Source: Extensimonas vulgaris (lineage in GTDB: Bacteria; Pseudomonadota; Gammaproteobacteria; Burkholderiales; Burkholderiaceae_C). From it: a DNA stretch of 64,000 nt. The notes below the pieces were generated by a model. It ran no database searches. It saw only the letters and a list, made by a program, of their open reading frames with translations, and was not told where the DNA came from. Position 1 is the first letter of the stretch. Every line of letters begins with the position of its first letter. Location of the stretch: positions 124,001-188,000 of the forward strand of contig NZ_QPJU01000004.1 of NCBI RefSeq assembly GCF_003337425.1. The letters are read 5' to 3'. The position numbers and the translations under genes are program-made. Positions 8,435-17,424 of the stretch are shown piece after piece.

Positions 8435-9814
8435 TCATGAGCTTCGCCCCTTGTGGTTCGGCTCCTGGGTGAATCCATGCAACGCCGTTGGTTCCACCGG
8501 CGTGGGAAGACGTCGCAGCTGGAGTTCGGCCAGGCCCGGATAAAGAGGTCGGCTGATCAGGCGCGATACGCCGGAAGCGAGCAGGCTGCAGGCCATGAGG
8601 CTCAGCACGAGACTGTGGCCGTCCACCATCTCCATCACGATGATGAAGGACGTCATGGGGGCCTGCGTCACGGCAGAGAGAAAGGCGGCCATTCCCAACG
8701 CGATGAGAGTCGGCGTGTCCACATGGCCGGTCAGCAGGGCTATGTCGTGCCCCAGCGCACCGCCGATCGACAGCGCTGGGGCAAAAATACCGCCTGGCGC
8801 TCCGGACCAGGCCGTGAGCCAGGTGGCGAGAAATTTCAACAAGGCATACAAGGGATTGGTGTCCGTTCCTCCTTCCAGCAAAGCCCGGTTGTATGCATAG
8901 CCTGAGCCAAAGACGGCGCCGTCGGAGACGAGGCCCATGACGGCTACGGCCAATCCACATGCGGCTGCGAACCGGATGGGGTATTGCTGGCGCAATTGGG
9001 TCAGCCGGTCGGGCGAGCGCTCGGAAAGCGAGCGGATGAGCAGGCGCGAAAACAGCCCTCCCGCCAGTCCGCAGACCACGGCCACCAGTACCGCCGGCCA
9101 CCACAAGGACCAGCCCACCGCTGCGACGCGAATGATGCCGAAGTAGGTGGCATTGCCATATGCCGATATGCCCATGATGCCGGCAAGAATGATGGCCGCC
9201 ATGAGGAGGCCGTTATTGCGTTGTTCCGGGCGGCGGGACAGCTCTTCGATGGCAAACATGATGCCACCCAGCGGTGTGTTGAATGCCGCGGCGATGCCCG
9301 CCGCCCCTCCCGCGATCAACAAGCCGTGCGGCGAAACGGCGGCTTTGGGCGGTAACCAATGGCGGGCTGAATGCATGATCCCGGCTCCGATCTGCACCGA
9401 AGGACCTTCCCGCCCTTGTGAAAGACCACCCAGTAGCCCCAAAGCGGTCAACGCGATCTTGGCCACGCTGAGTCGAAACGACACGTAAAGGGACTTCCAC
9501 GGTGTGCCGGTCACGCCTGGATGGAGTGCTGCCATGACCTGAGGAATGCCGGAGCCCGCAGCACCCGGGGCCCAGCGGCGTGTCATCCAGACAATCAGCG
9601 CCGTCCAGGCCGGCGTCCAGAGCAAGGGGAGCCAGAACGCCATTGCGCGTGCGTGCTCGAACAGGTTCGAGGCGCGCTCGCCCAGCCAGGTGAGCGCCAC
9701 CACGGTGAGGCCTGAAAAAGCGCCAAAAACGAGTACGACGATGCGGGTTTTCCAGAGATTTCGGTCTTGCAATTCGGACTTCAGGGCCTTGGCGATCAGG
9801 GGGTCTTGCTGCAT
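8435..9814 (-). CDS. ClC-family chloride channel or H+/Cl- antiporter
   Basis: A 459-aa integral membrane protein with about ten or more hydrophobic helices. The ClC selectivity motifs are all visible: GSGIPQV, GREGPSVQIG (the Glu of GxEGP is the gating/proton glutamate) and GGIFAPALSIGGALG. Bacterial members with the gating Glu are usually Cl-/H+ exchangers used in acid resistance, so ClcA-like exchange is likely but not proven. There are no C-terminal CBS domains. Base composition and codon use look less GC-biased than in neighbouring genes. It lies 104 bases before the alpha/beta hydrolase on the same strand. Confidence 0.92.
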   Translation of the reverse strand: MQQDPLIAKALKSELQDRNLWKTRIVVLVFGAFSGLTVVALTWLGERASNLFEHARAMAFWLPLLWTPAWTALIVWMTRRWAPGAAGSGIPQVMAALHPGVTGTPWKSLYVSFRLSVAKIALTALGLLGGLSQGREGPSVQIGAGIMHSARHWLPPKAAVSPHGLLIAGGAAGIAAAFNTPLGGIMFAIEELSRRPEQRNNGLLMAAIILAGIMGISAYGNATYFGIIRVAAVGWSLWWPAVLVAVVCGLAGGLFSRLLIRSLSERSPDRLTQLRQQYPIRFAAACGLAVAVMGLVSDGAVFGSGYAYNRALLEGGTDTNPLYALLKFLATWLTAWSGAPGGIFAPALSIGGALGHDIALLTGHVDTPTLIALGMAAFLSAVTQAPMTSFIIVMEMVDGHSLVLSLMACSLLASGVSRLISRPLYPGLAELQLRRLPTPVEPTALHGFTQEPNHKGRSS

Positions 9815-10252
9815 GGTGGGGGGAGGGGTGTTGAGCGCCAGTGGTAGTGGAGGGAAGGCGTGATGACTTCGTGCAAACCGTCGGATTTTGGCAATCCCGG
9901 TACATGCCCGAGCGCATTTTCGCCTTCATTGTTCAGGCGGACGCGGGAGGACGGTTCCCCCGCCATTGCGAGAGCCGCAAGGCCCGCGGCAATCCGCGGA
10001 GCCTTGGCAACAGCGCCTGCGCACGCCGCCAAGGGGGGCTGGATTTGATCCTTGGCATGGCAGGAACTCCTGAGCCGTAAGGGATTGGCAGAGGATAGGC
10101 ACCTGCGTGCAGACGGCACGTGAAGGCGCAGAAAACGCACGGTACGGCGCAGCAAGACTTGTAACAGTGCGTCAGGGCTGGCGCAAAAACGGGAGTTTCG
10201 CGCTGCAAGCTGGTCAGAATTGCCGTTGTTACAAATTCGACCTGGAGTCATG
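9815..10252. other. clcA-ompR divergent intergenic region with a BIME-like repeat
   Basis: This 438-base gap separates divergent clcA and ompR genes. About 9963-9995 it holds an ATTGCGAG...CGGCAATCC palindromic segment resembling the widespread ATTGC-type intergenic repeats. TGTAACA (10160-10166) and its reverse complement TGTTACA (10227-10233) lie 67 bases apart upstream of ompR and could be operator half-sites. The short open frames here look non-coding. Confidence 0.4.
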
Positions 10253-10984
10253 ATGAATACCACGAGCAACCGCACCGACAAGATTCTGGTCGTGGACGAC
10301 GACGCACGCATCCGCGATCTGCTGCGCCGCTACCTCACACAGGAGGGCTTTGAAGTCATGCTGGCCGAGGACGGCAAGGCGCTGAACCGCATTTTGCTGC
10401 GCGAAGCGGTCGATCTCATCGTGCTCGACCTCATGATGCCGGGCGAGGACGGCCTGTCGATCTGCCGCCGCCTGCGCGCCGCGAACGACCGCACGCCCAT
10501 CATCATGCTCACGGCCAAGGGCGAGGACGTGGATCGCATCGTCGGGCTCGAGGTGGGGGCGGACGACTACCTCGGCAAGCCCTTCAATCCGCGCGAACTG
10601 CTCGCACGCATCCACGCCGTGCTGCGCCGCCGCCCCGTGCCCGAGGCACCCGGTGCGCCCTCGGGGGAGAACGAGGTCGTCACTTTCGGCCCCTTCACCT
10701 TTGACTTGGGCACGCGCGTGCTGCGCCGCAACGACGAAGAGCTGCCTCTGACCACGGGCGAATTCGCCATGCTCAAGGCGCTGGTGCGGCATCCGCGCCA
10801 GCCGCTGTCGCGCGAAAAGCTGGCGCTGCTGGCGCGCGGGCGCGAGTTCGAGCCTTTCGATCGCAGCCTGGACGTGCAGATTTCGCGCCTGCGCAAGCTG
10901 ATCGAGGCCGACCCGGCGACGCCGCGCTACATCCAGACCGTGTGGGGCGTGGGCTACGTGTTCGTGCCGGATGGAACGAGCTGA
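10253..10984 (+). CDS. ompR: OmpR-type response regulator
   Basis: A 243-aa two-component response regulator. The receiver domain has the acidic pocket Asp15-Asp17 (VVDDD), phospho-acceptor Asp59 (VLDLMMPG) and conserved TAKGED. An OmpR/PhoB winged-helix domain follows (about 135-240) and ends with YIQTVWGVGYVF. Two adjacent ATGs exist at 10250 and 10253; I use the second, which lies five bases after GGAG (10244-10247). The gene overlaps the kinase start by one base (TGATG), so the pair is an operon. The pair resembles OmpR-EnvZ (osmotic and porin control), but targets cannot be read from the sequence. Confidence 0.92.
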   Translation: MNTTSNRTDKILVVDDDARIRDLLRRYLTQEGFEVMLAEDGKALNRILLREAVDLIVLDLMMPGEDGLSICRRLRAANDRTPIIMLTAKGEDVDRIVGLEVGADDYLGKPFNPRELLARIHAVLRRRPVPEAPGAPSGENEVVTFGPFTFDLGTRVLRRNDEELPLTTGEFAMLKALVRHPRQPLSREKLALLARGREFEPFDRSLDVQISRLRKLIEADPATPRYIQTVWGVGYVFVPDGTS

Positions 10985-12516
10985 TGGCCATGCCGCAATC
11001 GGGTGGACATTCGGCCTTCCGGGAGTCGCAGGTCAACGTTGAGGAAGTGGCTGCGGAGCTCACGATGCCGGCGCCGCTGGAGTCGCCAGAGGCCAGCGCT
11101 GAGAACAAGCCGCGCAAGCCCCGCGCCAGTCTGAGGCTCAACCTTTTTTGGCGCACATTTTTCCTGCTTGCCCTGCTGCTCGCAGGCAGCATCCTCGCAT
11201 GGCTGCAGATTTTGCGCGTGCTCGAATTCGAGCCGCGTTCGCTGCAGATGGCGCAGCAGGCAGCCTCGCTGGTCAACCTGAGCCGCGCGGCGCTGGTGCA
11301 CGCCGACCCGATCGCGCGCGTGTCGCTGATCAAGACCATGGCCGAGCAGGAGGGCGTGCGCATCATGCCGCGCGAGCCCGGCGACCGCTATGAGCCGTTG
11401 GCGGGCTCGGCGCTCGCGCGGCGGCTGACGGAGGAACTCGCGCGCCGCCTGGGCCCCGACACCATCGTGGCGCAGAGCGTGAACGGCGAGCCAGGTCTGT
11501 GGGTGGGCTTTAGCATCAATGGCGATCCGAACTGGCTGCGCATGGACCAGGCGCGCTTCAGTCTTGCTGGCGGGCGCACCTGGCTGATCTGGCTCGCGAT
11601 GGTGGGGCTGCTTTCGCTCGCGGGCGCCGCGGTGATCGCGCGGCTCATCAACCGCCCGCTCAAGCAGCTGTCGTACGCGACCAGCCGCGTACGCGAGGGC
11701 GATTTCGCGGCCAGCCATCTCGACGAGAACGTCTCGACGAGCGAAGTGCGCGAGGTCAACATCGGCTTCAACCGCATGGCCGAGCGCCTCGCAAAGCTCG
11801 AGCAGGACCGCGCCGTGATGCTTGCAGGCATTTCGCACGACCTGCGCACACCGCTCGCGCGCTTGCGGCTCGAAACCGAAATGAGCGTCACCGACGAGGT
11901 GGCGCGCGCACACATGGTGGCCGACATCGTGCAGCTCGATGCGACCATAGACAAGTTCCTCGACTATGCGCGCCCCGACCACGCCACGCTCACGCCGGTG
12001 AATCTGCACGGCGTCGTGTCTTCCTGTGTGTACGCCCTGCAAAACCACCATGCGGTGCAGATTCGCATGGCCGTGCCCGAAGACCTGAATGTGCTGGCCG
12101 ACGAGGTCGAGCTCGCGCGCGTGATCTCCAACCTGCTCGAAAACGCGCGCCGCTACGGCAAGACGCCGGGCACCGAAATCACCCAGGTGGACATCGCCGC
12201 GAAGGCGCAGGACGACTGGGTGCTGCTCAGGCTGCGCGACCACGGCCCCGGTGTGCCGCCCGAGCAGCTGGCCAACCTCACCAAGCCTTTTTTCCGCGGC
12301 GATGCGGCACGCACGGCCGCGGCCGGGGCCGGGCTGGGCTTGTCCATCGTCGACAAAACCGTGCAGCGCATGGGCGGCCGCTTGACTTTGGCGAACGCGC
12401 GTTCGGGCGGGCTGGAAGCGCAAATCAGGCTGCGCCGTGTGCTCAGTCTGCCGCCCGGCGAAGATCCGCAACCGCGCCTGCAGCGTCCCGCGGTCATGCG
12501 CCACGGCGCCTCTTAG
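10984..12516 (+). CDS. envZ: EnvZ-type sensor histidine kinase
   Basis: A 510-aa inner-membrane sensor kinase. After about 55 cytoplasmic residues comes TM1 (LFWRTFFLLALLLAGSILAW), a periplasmic domain, TM2 (about 195-220), a HAMP linker, a HisKA domain with phospho-acceptor His285 in ISHDLRTPL, and an HATPase domain with NLLENARRYG, RDHGPGVPP and GLGLSIV. It pairs with the OmpR-type regulator immediately upstream. A second in-frame ATG lies two codons in. The cytoplasmic N-terminal leader is longer than in E. coli EnvZ. Confidence 0.92.
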   Translation: MAMPQSGGHSAFRESQVNVEEVAAELTMPAPLESPEASAENKPRKPRASLRLNLFWRTFFLLALLLAGSILAWLQILRVLEFEPRSLQMAQQAASLVNLSRAALVHADPIARVSLIKTMAEQEGVRIMPREPGDRYEPLAGSALARRLTEELARRLGPDTIVAQSVNGEPGLWVGFSINGDPNWLRMDQARFSLAGGRTWLIWLAMVGLLSLAGAAVIARLINRPLKQLSYATSRVREGDFAASHLDENVSTSEVREVNIGFNRMAERLAKLEQDRAVMLAGISHDLRTPLARLRLETEMSVTDEVARAHMVADIVQLDATIDKFLDYARPDHATLTPVNLHGVVSSCVYALQNHHAVQIRMAVPEDLNVLADEVELARVISNLLENARRYGKTPGTEITQVDIAAKAQDDWVLLRLRDHGPGVPPEQLANLTKPFFRGDAARTAAAGAGLGLSIVDKTVQRMGGRLTLANARSGGLEAQIRLRRVLSLPPGEDPQPRLQRPAVMRHGAS

Positions 12517-12572
12517 CCACGGAATGCGCCTTGGCATGCCTTGGCGGGCATTTTCGGAAATTGAAACGAAAA

Positions 12573-12591
12573 GGGCCCGCAATGCAGGCCC
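12573..12591. terminator. Probable terminator of the ETF-QO gene (possibly bidirectional)
   Basis: A GGGCC-rich hairpin lies between the convergent envZ and ETF-QO genes and is followed on the minus strand by TTTT. Adjacent to it (12592-12622) is a copy of the short ATCAAGCGCTA-type dispersed repeat. Confidence 0.55.
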
Positions 12592-12634
12592 ATCAAGCGC
12601 TAAATGCTACTGAAAAAGTAGTCTTGGCGCGCTG

Positions 12635-14341
12635 TCACATGCCTACGTAATTTGGCCCGCCGCCGCCTTCGGGCGTGACCCAGACGATGTTTTGTGTCGG
12701 GTCTTTGATGTCGCAAGTCTTGCAATGCACGCAATTTTGCGCGTTGATCTGCAGGCGTTGGGCATTGCCGCCCTTGGATTCGTCGGGGACGAACTCATAC
12801 ACGCCGGCAGGGCAGTAGCGGCTCTCGGGGCCGGCGTAGATGGCGAGGTTGATCTTCACGGGCACCTCGGGGTCCTTGAGCGTGAGGTGCGATGGCTGGT
12901 TTTCCGCGTGGTTGGTGTTGCTCAGGAACACGCTGGAGAGCCGGTCGAAGGTGAGCTTGCCGTCGGGCTTGGGATAGGCGATGGGTTGACACTCGGCCGC
13001 GGGTTTGAGGTAGGCGTGGTCGGGTTTTTCGCGGTGCAGCGTCCAAGGGATATGGCCGCGCAGCACGAATTGCTCGAAGCCATTCATCACCGTGCCCACC
13101 GTCAAGCCGTACTTGAACCAGTTTTTGAAGTTGCGGTCTTTGTTGAGTTCGGTGTGCAGCCAGCTCTCTTCGAACGCTTTGGGGTAGGCCGTGAGTTCGT
13201 CGTGCTGGCGCCCGGCCACGATGGCGTCATAAGCCGCTTCGGCCGCGAGCATGCCGCTCTTGATCGCGGCGTGACTGCCTTTGATGCGGCTGACGTTGAG
13301 GTAGCCCGCGTCGCAACCGATGAGCGCGCCGCCCGGGAAGATCGTCTTGGGCAAAGAGTTGATCCCGCTCGCATTGATGGCGCGGGCGCCATAGCTCAGG
13401 CGCTTGCCGGGCTGGATGCCCTTGGATGCATCGCCTTCGAGGTACCAGCGGATGTTGGGGTGTGTCTTCCAGCGCTGGAACTCCTCGAACGGGCTCAGGT
13501 AGGGGTTGGTGTAGTTCAATCCCGTGACGAAGCCCAGCGCCACCTTGTTGTCCTCCATGTGGTAGAGGAAGGCGCCGCCGTAGGTTTTGCTGTCCATGGG
13601 CCAGCCCGCGGTGTGCATGACGAAGCCCGGCTGATGGCGTGCAGGGTCGATCTCCCACAGCTCTTTGATGCCGATGCCGAAGCTCTGCGGGTCGCAGCCT
13701 GCGTCGAGCGCATAGCGCGCGATCAGCTGCTTGCCCAGGTGGCCGCGCGCGCCCTCGGCAAAGATGGTGTATTTGGCGTGCAATTCCATGCCGAGTTGGA
13801 AGTCGGGCGTGGGCTCGCCATCTTTTCCTATACCCATATTGCCCGTGGCCACGCCTTTGACCTTGCCATCCTCGGTGTAGAGGACTTCGGCTGCGGGGAA
13901 GCCGGGGAAAATTTCCACGCCCAGCGCTTCGGCCTGCTCGGCGAGCCAGCGCGTGACGTTGCCCAGGCTAATGATGTAGTTGCCGTGGTTGTGCGCAAAC
14001 GGCGGCAAGAACATGTTGGGCACGCGAAACGAGGACTTTTCGCCCAGAAAGACGTAGGCGTCGTCGGTCACGGGCTGGTTCAGCGGTGCGCCTAGTTCCT
14101 TCCAGTTGGGGAACAGCTCGGTCAGAGCCCTCGGGTCCATGATCGCGCCCGAGAGGATGTGCGCGCCCGGAGCCGAACCTTTTTCGAGCACGACCACCGA
14201 GACGTCGGTGCCTTGTTCGGCGGCCAGCTGCTTGAGGCGGATCGCGGTGGCCAGGCCCCCCGGCCCGGCGCCCACGATGACCACGTCGTATTCCATGGCT
14301 TCGCGCGGGCCATATTTGGCGAGGATTTCTTCGTTCGTCAT
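12635..14341 (-). CDS. Electron-transfer flavoprotein-ubiquinone oxidoreductase
   Basis: ETF-QO passes electrons from ETF, and so from acyl-CoA dehydrogenases, to ubiquinone at the inner membrane. The 568-aa protein has an N-terminal FAD-binding GAGPGG (24-29) after VVIVG, the central ubiquinone/membrane region, and a C-terminal 4Fe-4S ferredoxin-like domain with YCPAGVYEF and NCVHCKTCDIKDP. I chose the ATG at 14341 (MTNEEILAKYGPREAMEYDV); the frame runs far upstream only by overlapping the DHH gene in antisense. It would support the acyl-CoA dehydrogenase at 39545, although the genes are not linked. Confidence 0.95.
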   Translation of the reverse strand: MTNEEILAKYGPREAMEYDVVIVGAGPGGLATAIRLKQLAAEQGTDVSVVVLEKGSAPGAHILSGAIMDPRALTELFPNWKELGAPLNQPVTDDAYVFLGEKSSFRVPNMFLPPFAHNHGNYIISLGNVTRWLAEQAEALGVEIFPGFPAAEVLYTEDGKVKGVATGNMGIGKDGEPTPDFQLGMELHAKYTIFAEGARGHLGKQLIARYALDAGCDPQSFGIGIKELWEIDPARHQPGFVMHTAGWPMDSKTYGGAFLYHMEDNKVALGFVTGLNYTNPYLSPFEEFQRWKTHPNIRWYLEGDASKGIQPGKRLSYGARAINASGINSLPKTIFPGGALIGCDAGYLNVSRIKGSHAAIKSGMLAAEAAYDAIVAGRQHDELTAYPKAFEESWLHTELNKDRNFKNWFKYGLTVGTVMNGFEQFVLRGHIPWTLHREKPDHAYLKPAAECQPIAYPKPDGKLTFDRLSSVFLSNTNHAENQPSHLTLKDPEVPVKINLAIYAGPESRYCPAGVYEFVPDESKGGNAQRLQINAQNCVHCKTCDIKDPTQNIVWVTPEGGGGPNYVGM

Positions 14342-14506
14342 TGTTGCGGGTCGTTCAGAAGGGTTGCGGGAGCGGGCACGCGGCATCTGCGACCCGCCAT
14401 GGAAAAGGCCACGATTGTATGCGGAGCCAAAAGCGCTGAACAAACGTTTGGTTAGTTCCTTGGCCCTTGTTCTTGCCCGCGTGTGCGGTGGAGACATCGG
14501 GCATGC

Positions 14507-14512
14507 CCCACA
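14507..14512 (+). promoter_or_regulatory. Candidate -10 element of the DHH gene, near-leaderless
   Basis: CACAAT ends nine bases before the ATG at 14522, and no Shine-Dalgarno lies between. This repeats the arrangement seen at map and queG, with transcription expected to start within a few bases of the start codon. Confidence 0.35.
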
Positions 14513-14521
14513 ATCCCGGCC

Positions 14522-15442
14522 ATGACACAACATTCTCTTTTGCCGCTGCCGGTGGCGCCGAGCGTGGACGACCCCCGGCCGCTGATTTTGTACCACGGAC
14601 GCCGCTGCCCCGACGGTTTCGCTGCGGCCTTCGCGGCCTGGTTGTTGTATGGCGCGCGCGCCGAATATGTCGCGCTCGACCATGGCGACGTGCGCTCGCT
14701 CGATGATCTGCCGCCGCTCGATGGGCGTGCCGTTTACGTGCTCGATTTCGCGTTCGCGCCCGAATTGCTGCATGCGATCGAAGCACGTGCGGCGCGGCTC
14801 GTCCTGCTCGACCACCACAAGAGCGCCGCCGACCAGCTGCGCGGATATGCAGGCCGGCACGCCGTGCTGCACTTCGATATGCGCAAGTCCGGCGCGCGCC
14901 TGGCTTGGGAGTTTTTCCAGCCGCAGGTGCCGGTGCCGGCGCTGGTGCGCTACATCGAGGATCGTGACCTCTGGAAGTGGGAATTTCCTGAAAGTGCGGC
15001 CTTCCTCGCCGCCCTGGATTTGGAGCCGCAGGACTTTGCACGTTGGCAGGAGATTGCCGCGTTCACGCCCGAGCAGCTCGCGGCTTTCACCGCGCGCGGT
15101 GCAGCCATGGATGAAAAATTCCGCAAGCTTGCAGCCGACATCGCCGAGGGCGCGCAGCCGCTGGTGTTCAACGGCATCGCGGGGCTGATGGTGAACGCGC
15201 CCGGCATGTTCCACAGCCTGGTGGGCGACATGCTGTCGGCGCGCTCGCAGACCTTTGCGCTGCTGTGGAGCGCGGGCGACAAGGGCGTCAAAGCGGGTTT
15301 GCGCTCGCAGCGCAACTTCGACTGCATCCCGCTGGCCGAGAGCATGGGCGGCGGCGGCCACGCGCAAGCCTGCGGCTTTCGCATGGGCGTGGAGCGGCTG
15401 CCGGAGTTGCTCAGCGGGCGTTTCGACGCTGGGTTGAAATAG
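14522..15442 (+). CDS. DHH-superfamily phosphoesterase
   Basis: A 306-aa DHH/DHHA1-type phosphohydrolase. The metal-binding DHH signature appears as LLDHHKSAADQL, preceded by an ILYHGRRCPDGFAAAF block in which CPDG corresponds to the first metal motif. The C-terminal GGGGHAQACGF is the GGGH substrate-binding motif of DHHA1. Such proteins hydrolyse short oligonucleotides or phosphate esters; the specific substrate is unknown. It is divergent from ETF-QO and followed by a 145-bp palindromic repeat before mucD. Confidence 0.85.
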   Translation: MTQHSLLPLPVAPSVDDPRPLILYHGRRCPDGFAAAFAAWLLYGARAEYVALDHGDVRSLDDLPPLDGRAVYVLDFAFAPELLHAIEARAARLVLLDHHKSAADQLRGYAGRHAVLHFDMRKSGARLAWEFFQPQVPVPALVRYIEDRDLWKWEFPESAAFLAALDLEPQDFARWQEIAAFTPEQLAAFTARGAAMDEKFRKLAADIAEGAQPLVFNGIAGLMVNAPGMFHSLVGDMLSARSQTFALLWSAGDKGVKAGLRSQRNFDCIPLAESMGGGGHAQACGFRMGVERLPELLSGRFDAGLK

Positions 15443-15495
15443 GCGCAGCCTCACCGACATAGGTTGGCGTGCGCTTTGCGGCTTGTTTGTCGCTC

Positions 15496-15640
15496 GATGC
15501 GACAAATAAAACCGATGGATTTTTGGTCTGGGCAAGGCACAAACCGCAGCGATACCGGGCGGTATCGCGAGGATTTGCAACGCGGCCCAGGCCGAAAAGA
15601 CGCGGTTTTATGTCGCAGATAGCGTCGAACACTACACTAG
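15496..15640. repeat. Imperfect palindromic repeat, copy 1
   Basis: This sequence runs from GATGCGACAAATAAAACC to CACTACACTAG. It is matched, in inverse orientation, by 63571-63735. Each copy is an imperfect palindrome in which AAAACCG-TTTT-GGTCTGGGC arms meet at a central GATACC/GGTATC hairpin. The left terminal repeat seen in the second copy (ACACTACAC) is missing here. It lies in the gap between the DHH gene and mucD. Confidence 0.8.
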
Positions 15641-15729
15641 AGCGGAACCTCTGCGCCGCATGCCGCTCTCAATGGTTTTTGCTCCGTCGATCGATTGACC
15701 TGGTCACAAGAAAAGAAAGAAGGTTCACG

Positions 15730-17196
15730 ATGTTTCAAACGCTTTGGAAAAAGTTTTCCGCCCTGGCGCTGTTCGCCATGCTCGTAGGCGCGGGCGTCGG
15801 CTCGCTCGCGCCCGTGAACGCGGCGCAGGCGCAGCCGGGAGTCGTGGTGCGCACCTTGCCCGATTTCACCGACCTGGTCGAACAGGTGGGGCCGTCGGTG
15901 GTCAACATCCGCACGCTCGAGCGCGTTTCGGCGCCAAGTTTGGGCATGGATGGGATGGACGAGGACATGCTCGAATTCTTGCGGCGCTTCGGCTTTCCGG
16001 TGCCCAGTGTGCCGCGCCAGCAAAAGCCGCAGCGCCCGCAGCCACAGGAGGAGCAGCCCGTGGGCCTGGGCTCGGGCTTCATCCTGAGTTCGGACGGCTA
16101 TGTGATGACGAACGCGCACGTGGTCGAAGGTGCGGACGAGGTCATCGTCACGCTCACCGACAAACGCGAGTTCAAGGCCAAGATCATCGGCAGCGACAAG
16201 CGCACCGACGTCGCCCTGGTCAAGATCAACGCCACGGGCCTGCCGGCCGTGAAGATCGGCGACGTGAACCGCCTCAAGGTCGGCGAGTGGGTGATCGCGA
16301 TCGGCTCGCCCTTCGGGCTCGAAAACTCGGTCACCGCCGGCATCGTGAGCGCCAAGCAGCGCGACACGGGCGACTACGTGCCCTTCATCCAGACCGACGT
16401 GGCCATCAACCCCGGCAATTCGGGCGGGCCGCTGATCAACATGCGCGGCGAGGTCGTGGGTATCAACAGCCAGATTTATTCGCGCTCGGGCGGCTACATG
16501 GGCATTTCGTTCGCGATCCCGATCGACGAGGCCATGCGCGTGAGCGAGCAGCTGCGCACCACGGGGCGCGTGATCCGCGGACGCATCGGCGTGCAGATCG
16601 GGCCGGTGACCAAGGACATCGCCGAATCGATCGGCCTGGGCAAGCCCATGGGCGCGCTGGTCACGGGCGTGGAAGCGGGCTCGCCCGCGGACAAGGCCGG
16701 CGTGGAGCCGGGCGACATCATCACGCGCTTCGACGGCAAGCCGATCGAAAAACTCAGCGACCTGCCGCGCCTCGTGGGCAACACCAAGCCGGGCACGCGC
16801 AGCACGATCACGGTGTTCCGGCGTGGCAAGAGCAAGGATTTGTCGGTGCTCGTGGCCGAGGTCGAGCCCGACGAACCCGTGGCCCAGCCGAGCGAACGCG
16901 AGGGCAAGCCTTCATCTGCGGCGCAGCAGCTGGGCCTCGCGGTACGGCCGTTGACCGAGGCGCAGAAGAAGGAGCTCAAGCTGCGCGGCGGCGTGCTCGT
17001 GACGCAGGCCGTGGGCCCGGCGGCGCGCGCGGGTCTGCGCGAGGGCGACATTATTCTCGCGGTGGCGAACGTCGAAATTTTGAGCGTCAAAGACTTCGAG
17101 GCCGCCCTCGCGCGCGCCGACAAGGGCAAGCCGCTGAACGTGCTGTTCCGCCGCGGCGATTGGGTGCAATACACCTTGATCCGCCCGGCCAAGTGA
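15730..17196 (+). CDS. mucD: Periplasmic serine endoprotease, DegP/MucD family
   Basis: A 488-aa HtrA-family protease for periplasmic protein quality control. It has a signal peptide (about 1-35, hydrophobic ALALFAMLVGAGVGSL, cleavage near AQA), a trypsin-like domain with triad His130 (TNAHVV), Asp160 (RTDVAL) and Ser231 (GNSGGP), and two PDZ domains (about 280-370 and 395-485). The ATG at 15730 follows AGAAGG (15717-15723). In many relatives rpoE, rseA and rseB/mucB lie directly upstream; here the neighbour is a palindromic repeat and a DHH gene, so the envelope-stress sigma factor must be elsewhere if present. Confidence 0.94.
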   Translation: MFQTLWKKFSALALFAMLVGAGVGSLAPVNAAQAQPGVVVRTLPDFTDLVEQVGPSVVNIRTLERVSAPSLGMDGMDEDMLEFLRRFGFPVPSVPRQQKPQRPQPQEEQPVGLGSGFILSSDGYVMTNAHVVEGADEVIVTLTDKREFKAKIIGSDKRTDVALVKINATGLPAVKIGDVNRLKVGEWVIAIGSPFGLENSVTAGIVSAKQRDTGDYVPFIQTDVAINPGNSGGPLINMRGEVVGINSQIYSRSGGYMGISFAIPIDEAMRVSEQLRTTGRVIRGRIGVQIGPVTKDIAESIGLGKPMGALVTGVEAGSPADKAGVEPGDIITRFDGKPIEKLSDLPRLVGNTKPGTRSTITVFRRGKSKDLSVLVAEVEPDEPVAQPSEREGKPSSAAQQLGLAVRPLTEAQKKELKLRGGVLVTQAVGPAARAGLREGDIILAVANVEILSVKDFEAALARADKGKPLNVLFRRGDWVQYTLIRPAK

Positions 17197-17295
17197 GGCG
17201 GGAGCGGTAGGCAAACGTCCCTGGGCCGCACATCGCCGGGCTGGGAGCGCTGCTGGCCTAAAATGCGGCGCCTCTCATAAAAAGGGACAGTTCAG

Positions 17296-17323
17296 GGCGC
17301 GCCGCACCGGACGCGCCTTTTTT
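17296..17323 (+). terminator. Rho-independent terminator after mucD
   Basis: The stem GGCGCG/CGCGCC (17296-17301 with 17312-17317) is followed by six T residues. It separates mucD from lepA, so lepA and the following genes probably have their own promoter. A TAAAAT upstream (about 17260) is a candidate -10. Confidence 0.75.
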
Positions 17324-17332
17324 CTTGTATTG

Positions 17333-17409
17333 GACTTACGCAAACAAGGATGCCGCAGCGTGTTTTGCCCTGGGGCGAGCGCCTTGCCTGAGCCCGATTT
17401 GCGTAAGTC
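17333..17409. repeat. 77-bp inverted-end repeat, copy 1
   Basis: This 77-bp element is bounded by perfect 12-bp inverted ends GACTTACGCAAA / TTTGCGTAAGTC. An inversely oriented copy of identical length is at 27012-27088. It ends 15 bases before the lepA ATG and therefore supplies most of that gene's leader. Confidence 0.85.
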
Positions 17410-17424
17410 GTGTTGTATTTCTTG

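Noticed and set aside
7317-9104. A 595-aa version of the alpha/beta hydrolase
   Set aside because: The extra N-terminus is antisense to clcA and has no homology to any hydrolase; the ATG at 8330 begins a normal N-terminus.
9841-10080. Short plus-strand frames between clcA and ompR
   Set aside because: Several overlapping frames of similar length, no start signals and a repeat-like segment inside; probably non-coding.
12635-15580. A 981-aa version of ETF-QO
   Set aside because: The upstream part overlaps the DHH gene in antisense; the real protein starts at MTNEEILAKYGPREAMEYDV.
15469-15729. Upstream in-frame extension of mucD
   Set aside because: It runs through the palindromic repeat, has no homology and would destroy the signal peptide. 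A good ribosome-binding site supports 15730.
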